From Chelatococcus reniformis (GTDB lineage Bacteria; Pseudomonadota; Alphaproteobacteria; Rhizobiales; Beijerinckiaceae), in contig NZ_BMGG01000001.1 in assembly GCF_014640075.1 (NCBI RefSeq), positions 558,001 through 622,000 of the forward strand: DNA of 64,000 nt, read 5' to 3'. A program made the translations under genes and the position numbers. The notes below the pieces were generated by a model. The model was not told where the DNA came from. It ran no database searches and saw only the letters and a program-made list of their open reading frames with translations. Positions 17,080-26,269 of the stretch are shown here, piece after piece (position 1 is the first letter of the stretch; every line of letters starts with the position of its first letter).

Positions 17080-18017
17080 CGCGATCCGACTTCGATGTCG
17101 TCGTAATAGGTGGCGGGGTTGGAGCGCTGACCGCGGCGCTCTTCGCTGCGCAGCACGGGCTGCGCACGGTCGTTGCGACAGACATGATCCTTGGCGGTCA
17201 GGTCCTCGACGTCGAAGAGATCATCAACTACCCGGGGATGCCCACTCCCATTTCCGGCGTAGATCTGTGCGCCAATATCGAAGCACAGGCGCTCGCCGCT
17301 GGAGCGACATTCAACTATGAGCGAGCAACCTCGATCGTTCACGAGGGCGGCCGCTTCCGCGTCGGCAGCGATAGCGCAGAGCTGACAGCGCGTTCGGTTA
17401 TCGTGGGCACGGGTTCCACACCGGCGTCATTGCGCATTCCTGGCGAGGAGGAGTATGCGGGCCGCGGGGTTTCGCATTGTGCTTCGTGCGATGCCGGGTT
17501 CTTTCGCGGCGAAACGGTCGCCGTCATCGGCAGTGGCGACTCCGCCGCCGATGGCGCCCTGGTCGCTGCGAAGTCCGCCGCAGAGGTCGTCATCGTCGCG
17601 CGCGAGGGGAAGCTCCATGCGGCGGCCTCCACCCAGGCGCGCCTTCAGGGCGCCTCCCGAATCCGCATCATGAACGCGCACGAGCCGGTCGAGATCGTGG
17701 GCCAGAACAACGCCGTCACGGCGCTGCGTCTGCGTGACGCCTCGGCCGGGAATACCTTCGACCTGCCTGTGTCGGGCGTCTTCATCTATGTCGGCCTTCA
17801 GCCCAACACCGAGTTGCTCGCGCCTCTGGTCGATGTGACATCCACCGGCCACGTGGTGACCACGGCCGACATGGAGACGACGATCCCGGGCTTGTTTGCG
17901 ATTGGCGATATTCGAGCGGGTTTTGCCGGCTACGTCGTCAATGCCGCGAGCGACGGGGCAGTAGCGGCAGTCGCCGCGCTGCAACGAACACGAGAGGAAG
18001 CTCGTTTGCACGTCTAG
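17076..18017 (+). CDS. Thioredoxin-reductase-like FAD/NAD(P) oxidoreductase
   Basis: A 313-residue two-dinucleotide-domain flavoprotein of the TrxB class. The FAD motif VVVIGGGVGALTA is at residues 8-20, the redox pair Cys135/Cys138 is in HCASCDAGF (CATC in classical TrxB), the NADPH-binding motif is VIGSGDSAADGA, and the FAD/C-terminal motif is FAIGDIRAG. It starts with TTG inside the stop of the UGSC gene. No thioredoxin gene is adjacent, so the likeliest electron acceptor is the CGSC protein itself. The housekeeping TrxB is an alternative identity, but the operon setting argues against it. Confidence 0.82.
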   Translation: MTRSDFDVVVIGGGVGALTAALFAAQHGLRTVVATDMILGGQVLDVEEIINYPGMPTPISGVDLCANIEAQALAAGATFNYERATSIVHEGGRFRVGSDSAELTARSVIVGTGSTPASLRIPGEEEYAGRGVSHCASCDAGFFRGETVAVIGSGDSAADGALVAAKSAAEVVIVAREGKLHAAASTQARLQGASRIRIMNAHEPVEIVGQNNAVTALRLRDASAGNTFDLPVSGVFIYVGLQPNTELLAPLVDVTSTGHVVTTADMETTIPGLFAIGDIRAGFAGYVVNAASDGAVAAVAALQRTREEARLHV

Positions 18018-18031
18018 AGCGCTTTCGCTCT
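18016..18031 (+). terminator. Small hairpin between reductase and dioxygenase genes
   Basis: AGAGCG-CTTT-CGCTCT is a perfect 6-bp stem with a 4-base loop overlapping the reductase stop codon and followed by TATTTC. It may attenuate transcription into the dioxygenase gene or be a remnant of a dispersed repeat. The T-run is poor. Confidence 0.35.
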
Positions 18032-18057
18032 TATTTCGAACTACAGGGAGGCCGGTA

Positions 18058-18915
18058 ATGACAAACACCATCCGGGTTCAACCCCTCGACGCCACGTTCG
18101 GTGCGACCGTCACCGGCGTCAAGCTGGCCGAAATCGACGACGCCCAATGGAGCGAACTGTACGAGGCTTGGCTCAACTACGCCCTGCTGGTGTTTCCGGA
18201 GCAGCACCTCGGCCGCGACCAGCAGGTCGCCTTCGCGCGCAGGTTCGGCGACCTGGAGTTCGACATGGCACCCATCAGCAACGTGAAGGCCGATGGCACG
18301 GTGCGCGGCGATGTCGACACCGATGGCGTCGTCAAGATCCTGAAGGGCAACATGGGCTGGCATGCCGACAGCACCTATATGCCTTTGCAGGCAAAGGGGG
18401 CCGTGTTCAGCGCGGAGATCGTGCCGACCACCGGTGGCCATACCGGCTTCGCCGACATGCGCGCCGCCTATGATGCGCTCGACGATGCCACCCGTGACCG
18501 CATTGAGGGCTTGTCCGCCTACCACTCCCTGCACTACAGCCAGTCCAAGCTGGACCACAAGCACAAGGAGGGCGACGAATACGGCGGCTACGGCTTCCAC
18601 GACGGTCCCGTGCCCTTGCGCCCCCTGGTGAAGGTTCACCCGGAAACCGGGCGCAAGTCGCTGCTGATCGGCCGCCATGCCCACGCCATCCCCGGCCTCG
18701 ATCCCGCCGAGTCAGAGCAGTTGCTCGCCGACCTGATCACTTTCGCCTGCCAGGAGCCGCGCATCTATCACCATGACTGGCGACCGGGCGACACCGTGAT
18801 CTGGGACAATCGCTGCCTCCTGCACCGCGCCACGCCGTGGAACTTGGCCGAGCCGCGCGTGATGTGGCACAGCCGTATTGCCGGGCACCCCGTCAGCGAG
18901 GCTGCCGTGCCGTAG
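18058..18915 (+). CDS. TauD/TfdA-family Fe(II)/2-oxoglutarate dioxygenase
   Basis: A 285-residue non-haem iron dioxygenase. The facial triad is visible as His102-x-Asp104 (GWHADSTYM) and His256 (CLLHRATPW), with Arg267 positioned to bind 2-oxoglutarate. The length matches TauD/TfdA enzymes, which hydroxylate sulfonates, aryloxyacetates, sulfate esters and similar acids to cleave a C-S or C-O bond. A GGGAGG site precedes the ATG. It is 40 bases after the TrxR-like gene in the same direction and is likely the fourth gene of the UGSC operon, which would suggest an organosulfur or similar substrate; that link is inference. Confidence 0.85.
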   Translation: MTNTIRVQPLDATFGATVTGVKLAEIDDAQWSELYEAWLNYALLVFPEQHLGRDQQVAFARRFGDLEFDMAPISNVKADGTVRGDVDTDGVVKILKGNMGWHADSTYMPLQAKGAVFSAEIVPTTGGHTGFADMRAAYDALDDATRDRIEGLSAYHSLHYSQSKLDHKHKEGDEYGGYGFHDGPVPLRPLVKVHPETGRKSLLIGRHAHAIPGLDPAESEQLLADLITFACQEPRIYHHDWRPGDTVIWDNRCLLHRATPWNLAEPRVMWHSRIAGHPVSEAAVP

Positions 18916-19018
18916 TGGGGTGTGGTCTCCTCGCCGGTCCCAGAGAGGCCATCGTCGCCTTGTGCAGGCGCAGAGACCTCAAGGCTAAGGGACGCGTGGT
19001 GATCGCTCAACTCCTCGC

Positions 19019-19459
19019 TCAGTCGTCGGCCGAGTGATTGAAGTTGCCCTCCGCGCGGCCCCTGCGCCAATAAGCGGCGGCGAGCGTGTCCTTGTTGTCG
19101 AGCCTCAGCTCATCGCGCCAGTAGCGGCGAATCGCCTGGAAGGCCGTGAACTCGACGCCCGCCATGGCGTGGATGGGGGTGTCAGCCGGTCGCATCGGTA
19201 CCTCACGGACCGCGTCCGGGAGCAAGGACGTCGCGCCGACGCTGGCACCGTTGCGGTGCAGCCAGCGCAGGTCGACCTTCGCCTTCGAGTGCAGCGCCTG
19301 CTCCTCGCCCGTGTCCGCGACCTCGATCAGCGCCGTGGCGCTGGCATGTGCCGGTAGCGCTTCCAGGGTTCTCGCGATGGCTGGCAGCGCCGTCTCGCCG
19401 ACGAGCAGATACCAGTCGGCCTGCGGAACGGGCCGGCCGTCTCGCCCCCCATGCGGCAC
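19019..19459 (-). pseudogene. 5'-truncated siderophore-interacting protein (SIP) fragment
   Basis: The 146 residues match only the C-terminal NAD(P)-binding half of siderophore-interacting/ferric-chelate reductases: DWYLLVGETALPAIARTLE at the start and YWRRGRAEGNFNHSADD at the end, where full proteins have YWRRGxAEDxYH. The N-terminal FAD-binding barrel is absent, and no frame upstream of 19459 restores it. Full proteins are around 250-400 residues. It is most likely a decaying relic; expression as a stand-alone domain cannot be excluded. Confidence 0.7.
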
Positions 19460-19567
19460 GTGCCTGGACGTCCCCCTGCGCGGAAGACGTCATATTGAGC
19501 CGCGCCGGCGCGTGCTAGATCCTCTCATGCCGAGCCTGCCCCCTGTCGAGCCTCCGCCGCCGCGACC

Positions 19568-20539
19568 ATGCCAAACGACGACGCCCTCAAGTTTGAACGA
19601 ACCGCCGGCCTCGTTGCGCCGTCGTCCGTCGAGCAGATCGTGCGCTCGGCCATCGAGCGGAAGGACGCATTCAGCCTGATCCGCTGCGGCGACGGCGAAT
19701 CCGTCGTGCTCGGCTACCCCGAGTTCGTGCACGACACGCGGTTCATGGGGTGGATGCGGAATTTCTTCGGGCCGCATGCGGACCGTCCGGAGGTGTTCAG
19801 GTCGCTGCGGGAGTGGCTCGAATGGGCCGTATCGTGCGCGGACGTGGTCGGCACCTTTCGTGAGCAGATCGGCGATATCGAGCGGGCGCGGCAAGCGGCG
19901 CTGGGGTTGGGCGCTCTCCGGGTCCTGACAGACGACCAGAAGGTCGAGATCAACGGGATCGAGTGGCGTCTGCTGGACCACCTCACACGGCCGCTGATCC
20001 TCGAGCAGTGCCTGCGGACCACATCGAACATCCATATCAAGATGGAAGAATCCGGGCTGCTGAAGTCCATCGCGGCCGAAGCGGATCGGTTGAACGTGAT
20101 CACGGGCAACGACATCAAGGAGAAGCTCGAAGCGGCGTTTCCGACCACGCGCATCGTCCAGTACCGGGTGCCCACCGAGTACAAATTCGAACCGGTGCGC
20201 GACAGCTGGAACGATGCCGAGCCTCACTTTCCGGACGTGTTCAATCGCATCATGGACCTGATCGAGCAGGGCGACTTCGAAGGCGTCACCTTCGTCGGGG
20301 CAGGCCCGTGCGGCAAGATCTACGCATCCGCGATCAAGAAGGCGGGCGGCATCGCCCTCGATATCGGCAGCATCATGGATGTCTGGGCGGGGCGAGACAC
20401 ACGAAGCTTCATGCGGACGATCCGTCCGGGCACCTTCGCGTCGGGCGTGCAGGCGGACGCAAGACCCCCTGCCCGGTCCTCGCACGGGGACCTCCCAGAT
20501 CCTTCGCGGCTTGGCCGCGGCCAGCGGGCCCGCTATTGA
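19568..20539 (+). CDS. GT-D fold glycosyltransferase (DUF1792-like)
   Basis: A 323-residue protein whose IRCGDGES (residues 38-45) matches the RxGDGE signature of the GT-D glycosyltransferase family, first described for sequential O-glycosylation of serine-rich repeat proteins in streptococci. FVGAGPCGKIYASAIKKAGG and ALDIGSIMDVW (C-terminal third) fit the nucleotide-sugar region of the same family. Donor and acceptor are unknown. The last 30 residues, rich in Arg/Ser/Pro, look like read-through beyond the domain. It lies alone between a pseudogene and a small lipoprotein gene. Confidence 0.72.
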   Translation: MPNDDALKFERTAGLVAPSSVEQIVRSAIERKDAFSLIRCGDGESVVLGYPEFVHDTRFMGWMRNFFGPHADRPEVFRSLREWLEWAVSCADVVGTFREQIGDIERARQAALGLGALRVLTDDQKVEINGIEWRLLDHLTRPLILEQCLRTTSNIHIKMEESGLLKSIAAEADRLNVITGNDIKEKLEAAFPTTRIVQYRVPTEYKFEPVRDSWNDAEPHFPDVFNRIMDLIEQGDFEGVTFVGAGPCGKIYASAIKKAGGIALDIGSIMDVWAGRDTRSFMRTIRPGTFASGVQADARPPARSSHGDLPDPSRLGRGQRARY

Positions 20540-20611
20540 CCCGCCGGTCCAGCGCTCTAATTGCTGTTGAGATGCGGGCGGCCGCCCGCGACGAAGAGCG
20601 TTGCGAGTAAA

Positions 20612-20932
20612 ATGACCCTACGCCGCACCCTTTCCCTTCTCGTTGCAGTGGTCGGGATGTCCCTCCTGGCCGGCTGCGTATCGCCCGGCCCGGGCTCCTA
20701 CTATGCCGGGGGACCCGGCTACTATGGGGGCGCAGGCTACTACGGCGGTGGCTACTACCGCGGTGGCGGCCTCTATCGCGGCGGCGGCTACTACCGCGGC
20801 GCGCGCTACTACAACAGGGGCGTATACGGACGGCCGGGCTTCGGCTATCGGGGACGGGCCTACGGCAGGGCCGCTTACGGGCATCGGCATTATGGCGGCG
20901 GGCGCGCCGCGTTTCGGCAGCGGCACTTCTGA
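20612..20932 (+). CDS. Small Gly/Tyr/Arg-rich lipoprotein
   Basis: A 106-residue predicted lipoprotein: n-region MTLRRT, hydrophobic core, and lipobox LAGC with the lipidated Cys22. The mature part is low-complexity, with repeated GGGYYRGGG-like units, and ends in an RG-rich tail. Such Gly/Tyr-rich lipoproteins are frequent and uncharacterised in alphaproteobacteria; a surface or envelope structural role is only a guess. ATG at 20612 is chosen because it gives a canonical signal peptide; upstream in-frame sequence does not. Confidence 0.7.
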   Translation: MTLRRTLSLLVAVVGMSLLAGCVSPGPGSYYAGGPGYYGGAGYYGGGYYRGGGLYRGGGYYRGARYYNRGVYGRPGFGYRGRAYGRAAYGHRHYGGGRAAFRQRHF

Positions 20933-21023
20933 TGCGCGCTCCGCGGGGCGGGTAGCCGGAGCGCGCGGCGGCTCAGCCGCGTGCTGAGCCCGGAGCCGCT
21001 TTGGGCATCGGCTAGCGCCCTTC

Positions 21024-21125
21024 CCATTGGATGGGATCATCCAATGGCGCAGAGATGCTCATCAACCCTCGCTTCGAGAGCGCTTCTCCGGACCAGGTGG
21101 AATCAAATCACCCGACGGGCGTGAG
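21024..21125. repeat. Interspersed repeat, same family as 35018-35118
   Basis: GATGGGATCATCC followed by AGATGCTC, then AGAGCGCTTCTCC and GGTGGAATCA, parallels the copy after regA, which has GATGGGATCATTC and GGAGCGATTCTCC in the same order. Both lie just after or between genes and have dyad character. The outer limits are approximate. Confidence 0.5.
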
Positions 21126-21154
21126 GCGCTCGGGCTTCAAGAACCGGGTCGCCA

Positions 21155-22282
21155 TCACGGAGCGGCCTTGGCCGGCCGGCGGCTGCGCCCGATGCCGGAC
21201 AATCCCTGCAGATGCGTGCCTTGTCCGACGACCGCGCCCAGCGCTCCGATGGTTTGGCGATTGGCCAGCGCGGCGGCGGCCGCGAGCGGACGTGCCTCCG
21301 AAAGGCGCTTGAATGCGTCGCCGATCGCGACCGCCAGGTGCAGCATCACGCTGGCGTCGCGATAGCAGTCCGTCATGCAGGCTTGGCAGCCGTCGCGGAT
21401 CGTCTGCGCGCCGTCGAAGTCCCACAGCGAGCACATCGGCTTGTCCCAGGCCTCGCAGCGCCAGAGATCGTAATTCCAGTCGAGATAGAAATACTTGTAG
21501 CCGGCGACACAGACGAACCGCTCCTTCTCGCCGCGCAGCCTGCGGACCATGTCGGCCATCGAGGCGCGCGGGTTCTGCACCGGGATGATGTCACGGATGC
21601 CGTCCGCCGCAGCGAAGGAGCGGATCAGCTCCTCCGCGGAGACGTCGACGATATCGCTGTCCTCCGAGAAGACCATCGAGGAGGAGCCATAGGCAGCCTT
21701 GCGCGGATAGGAGAAGGTGACCGCCTTGAACCCCAGCTCCCGGAGAAAGGCGCCAAGCGCGCGATAATCCGTGACCAGCTTGCTCATCACCACGGAGGCG
21801 ACCGGTGTCATGCCGCGCTTCGCCATCCGGCCGTTGGCCTCCTTGATGCGCGCGCAGACGCCCTTCAGACCGCGGTTCTTCTCGTGGACGGCGGGATCGG
21901 CACTGTCGATGGAGATGAAGATCGTCCCGACACCCGCGTCGGCGATGGCATCGAGCTTGTCGAGCAGGTTCCAGCCGTTGGTGACGAGCGTGGCCTGGAT
22001 GCCCGCGCTGGAGGCCATCCTGGCCATATCGATGATCTTGGGATGCAGCAGCGGCTCACCCCCCATAAAGGTGAGAAACCTGACGTTGGCGCGCGTGTGG
22101 AGAAGATCGAGCGCCGCGCCGAAGCGCGCCGCGTCGAGCCAGCGGCGATGCGTGACCAGCCCCTTGTCGTGGGCGAAGCTGCAGAAGTCGCAGGTCGCGT
22201 TGCAGACGTTGGTGACGGAGATGTTGCAGACCGCCGGACCGCCTGACGGGATGAGACGCAGAAGATCGGACAGGCCGGGCAT
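21155..22282 (-). CDS. Radical SAM protein with C-terminal cysteine cluster
   Basis: A 375-residue radical SAM enzyme. Cys27, Cys31 and Cys34 in NVCNATCDFC bind the SAM-coordinating 4Fe-4S cluster, and FMGGEPLLHP is the GGE motif. A second group of cysteines between about residues 265 and 325 (CVAGY, WRCEAW, MCSLW, GCQACMTDC) looks like a SPASM-type auxiliary cluster site. The substrate is unknown. It begins one base after the stop of the membrane-protein gene upstream, so the pair forms an operon. The partner is HpnL-like, which hints at a lipid or hopanoid-like substrate; the protein itself is not HpnH or HpnJ by motif. Confidence 0.8.
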   Translation of the reverse strand: MPGLSDLLRLIPSGGPAVCNISVTNVCNATCDFCSFAHDKGLVTHRRWLDAARFGAALDLLHTRANVRFLTFMGGEPLLHPKIIDMARMASSAGIQATLVTNGWNLLDKLDAIADAGVGTIFISIDSADPAVHEKNRGLKGVCARIKEANGRMAKRGMTPVASVVMSKLVTDYRALGAFLRELGFKAVTFSYPRKAAYGSSSMVFSEDSDIVDVSAEELIRSFAAADGIRDIIPVQNPRASMADMVRRLRGEKERFVCVAGYKYFYLDWNYDLWRCEAWDKPMCSLWDFDGAQTIRDGCQACMTDCYRDASVMLHLAVAIGDAFKRLSEARPLAAAAALANRQTIGALGAVVGQGTHLQGLSGIGRSRRPAKAAP

Positions 22283-22283
22283 G

Positions 22284-23342
22284 TCATCGTCCTTGAGAGA
22301 GGGTGGCGAGCCGTTGGCGAGCGTCGGCACGCTCGACACCGGCCCAGGCCACGAGACCGAGCAGGGATATGGCGAGTTCGCGGGCCCGTCGCACCAGCGC
22401 GACGACGACCGCCGCCTCCGGCGACACACCGGCAAGGGCCGCCGCGGCCACGATCGCGCCCTCCTGGATAATGACGGAACCGGGCAACATGAAGCCGGCG
22501 ATGCGCATGGCCTGGCTGAGACTTTCGATGATGAGGCCGCGGCTCAGATCGATGGGGTGGCCGAGGAGCGCCAGGATGCCACAGATTTCCACGGCGCCGA
22601 GCACCCAGGCGATGCTGTGCCAGAGCATGGCCCACGCGAGGGAGCCATGGGCCCTGCGCACCTCGGCCATCGTCAGCCGGAAGCTGTGAAACGCTTCGAG
22701 CCTCAATCTGGGAAAAAGACGCAGCAGCAGGTTCTCCGCCCAGCGCAGAGAGCGGCCGCCCTGCAGCAGCACCAGGGCGACAATGCCGGCGACGCCGAGC
22801 CCCGCTCCGGCGACGGCCACGCCGAGGAGATCGGCCTGTCGATTGATCACGACAAGCAGCGCCAATCCGAGAAGCGTAAAGAGGCCCTGCGACACCGATT
22901 CCAACGTCACGTCCATGGTGGCCGTTGCGGCGCTCAGCTTCCCCGGAACGCCCCAGCGGGTCAGCAGCCGTGCAGCAGCCACCTGCCCGACGAGAGCGCC
23001 GGCCGGCAGCAGCGTGCTTGCGGTCTCCCGAAACCAGCGCAGCATCGTCATGGCTGGAACGGAGGGCCGACCGGCTTTCGGCAGGAGGCAGCGCCAGGCG
23101 CAGGCCGTCAACACGATCTGGGGGATATGCACCCCGGCGGACACGGCCAAGGCCGCCGGCAAACTGGCCACGACCCTCCGCATCTCACCCATGTCACCGC
23201 CGATAAGCAGCGCCAAGGCGGCAAAGACGAGGCACAGGAGAAGGAGCAGGATCCCGCCATAGCGCAGGCCGCTCCGCAGGCCGGGAAACGCGTCGCTCCC
23301 GTCGTCCTTTCTGCCCAAGGACCGATCAGCCAAATCTCGCAT
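22284..23342 (-). CDS. HpnL/UPF0104-like (lysylphosphatidylglycerol synthase TM-type) integral membrane protein
   Basis: A 352-residue protein with about eight hydrophobic segments, of the AglD/MprF-N/HpnL flippase-like superfamily. Marks are the ETASTLLPAGALVGQVAAAR segment in the middle and the late LPGSVIIQEGAIV segment, where family members have LPGGLGVxEG. HpnL proteins are encoded in hopanoid clusters and proposed to move lipids across the membrane. No squalene-hopene cyclase or other hpn gene is within the window. First gene of the operon with the radical SAM protein. Confidence 0.72.
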   Translation of the reverse strand: MRDLADRSLGRKDDGSDAFPGLRSGLRYGGILLLLLCLVFAALALLIGGDMGEMRRVVASLPAALAVSAGVHIPQIVLTACAWRCLLPKAGRPSVPAMTMLRWFRETASTLLPAGALVGQVAAARLLTRWGVPGKLSAATATMDVTLESVSQGLFTLLGLALLVVINRQADLLGVAVAGAGLGVAGIVALVLLQGGRSLRWAENLLLRLFPRLRLEAFHSFRLTMAEVRRAHGSLAWAMLWHSIAWVLGAVEICGILALLGHPIDLSRGLIIESLSQAMRIAGFMLPGSVIIQEGAIVAAAALAGVSPEAAVVVALVRRARELAISLLGLVAWAGVERADARQRLATLSQGR

Positions 23343-23547
23343 CCTACGTCAGAGGGAAGGCTCTCTTCGGCTCCGCTTGAGACCCCCAGCCTCCGACCGG
23401 AAGCAACCGCTAGCAGGCCGCAGGACTGGAGCCAACCTGTCGGCTGCCTCGAGGTCCCGGGCGCCTGCACCCGTCGGCCCAGGCTAACATCCGTGCACAG
23501 GCAGCGCCACATCACGGCTGCAAAGCCGGCAGCACTTGACCCATGCA

Positions 23548-23569
23548 CTCCATAAGACGGATTATGGAG
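23548..23569. promoter_or_regulatory. Perfect inverted repeat upstream of amidohydrolase gene
   Basis: CTCCATAA-GACGGA-TTATGGAG has perfect 8-base arms with a 6-base spacer. It ends 37 bases before the ATG at 23607 and lies just after a TTGACC hexamer (23536-23541), the expected place for an operator overlapping the promoter. The regulator is unknown; no repressor gene is adjacent. Confidence 0.5.
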
Positions 23570-23606
23570 CAAAAGGTGGCCGCTGCGCCGCCCATGGGAG
23601 AAAGAC

Positions 23607-25358
<1,752 letters not shown>

Positions 25359-25447
25359 GTGCCGGCAGGCGCCGCCTGCGGCGGCCGGGGCAGTCGGCCC
25401 GGCCGTCCGCGCTGGCGGCAACTCGCCTTGGAGGGCGGCGGCCGGCC

Positions 25448-26140
25448 ATGTTGACGCAATTCGGCCCCGGGATCTGGACGGCGGACGGACCCCCAGTCGT
25501 CGCCATGATGGGGTTCCACTACCCCACGCGCATGGTGCTGATGCGATTGTCCGGTGGACGCCTCTTCGTCTGCTCGCCGGTCGCCTTGACGGATGATCTG
25601 CGAACCGCGATCGCGGCTCTGGGGGACGTGTGTTACCTCGCCGCCCCCAACTCCCTTCACCACATGTTCATCCTCGATTGGAAACGGGCCTACCCGACGG
25701 CGCAGGTCTATGCCGCACCCGGGCTGCGGGAGAAGCGCAGGGACATCGCCTTCGACGGCGATCTGGGAGATGCGCCGGTCTGCGCTTGGGCCGCGCAGAT
25801 CGACCAGGTCTTGGTGCGGGGCAACGCGCTGACGAGCGAAGTGGTGTTCTTCCATCGGGACAGCAGTACCGCGATCTTCACCGATCTCATCCAGCAACTG
25901 CCAGCCGATTGGTTCTCCGGCTGGCGGGCCGTCGTGGCGAAGTGGGACCTGCTGCTCGAGCCTCAGCCGTCGGTGCCGCGGAAGTTTCGCGCAACCTTCA
26001 CCGATCGCGCGGCTGCGCGAGCTGCTCTCGAACGCATCCGCGCCTGGCCCGTCGAGAAGGTGCTGATGGCGCACGGAATGCCGGTGACCGAAGACGGCCA
26101 GGCATTCATCCGGCGTGCGTTCAGGTGGTTGATCCCATGA
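25448..26140 (+). CDS. DUF4336 domain protein (metallo-hydrolase-like)
   Basis: A 230-residue protein of the DUF4336 family, distantly related in fold to metallo-beta-lactamases. Family-like features are the opening FGPGIWTADGPPV, the LAAPNSLHHMFILDWKRAYP segment with paired histidines, and the C-terminal KVLMAHGMPV. No enzymatic activity is established for the family. ATG at 25448 is preceded by a GGAGGG site. It ends convergent to the MFS gene, with a palindromic terminator-like element between. Confidence 0.72.
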   Translation: MLTQFGPGIWTADGPPVVAMMGFHYPTRMVLMRLSGGRLFVCSPVALTDDLRTAIAALGDVCYLAAPNSLHHMFILDWKRAYPTAQVYAAPGLREKRRDIAFDGDLGDAPVCAWAAQIDQVLVRGNALTSEVVFFHRDSSTAIFTDLIQQLPADWFSGWRAVVAKWDLLLEPQPSVPRKFRATFTDRAAARAALERIRAWPVEKVLMAHGMPVTEDGQAFIRRAFRWLIP

Positions 26141-26180
26141 CGACCGCCGGCGGGCGCGGCGCGTAACGCCCCTGGCGCCC

Positions 26181-26198
26181 GGCCGGGGATCCCCGGCC
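26181..26198. terminator. Bidirectional terminator-like perfect palindrome
   Basis: GGCCGGG-GATC-CCCGGCC is an 18-base perfect palindrome lying between two convergent genes (stops at 26140 and 26270). It can form a 7-bp GC hairpin with a 4-base loop on either strand, but lacks a T-run. Confidence 0.45.
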
Positions 26199-26269
26199 CG
26201 CCGTGCGGCCTTCCCGCGCGGCGGCAGGGCCGTGGTTGGCGGCAGGCCGCTCGCCCCGCGTCCCGCCCG

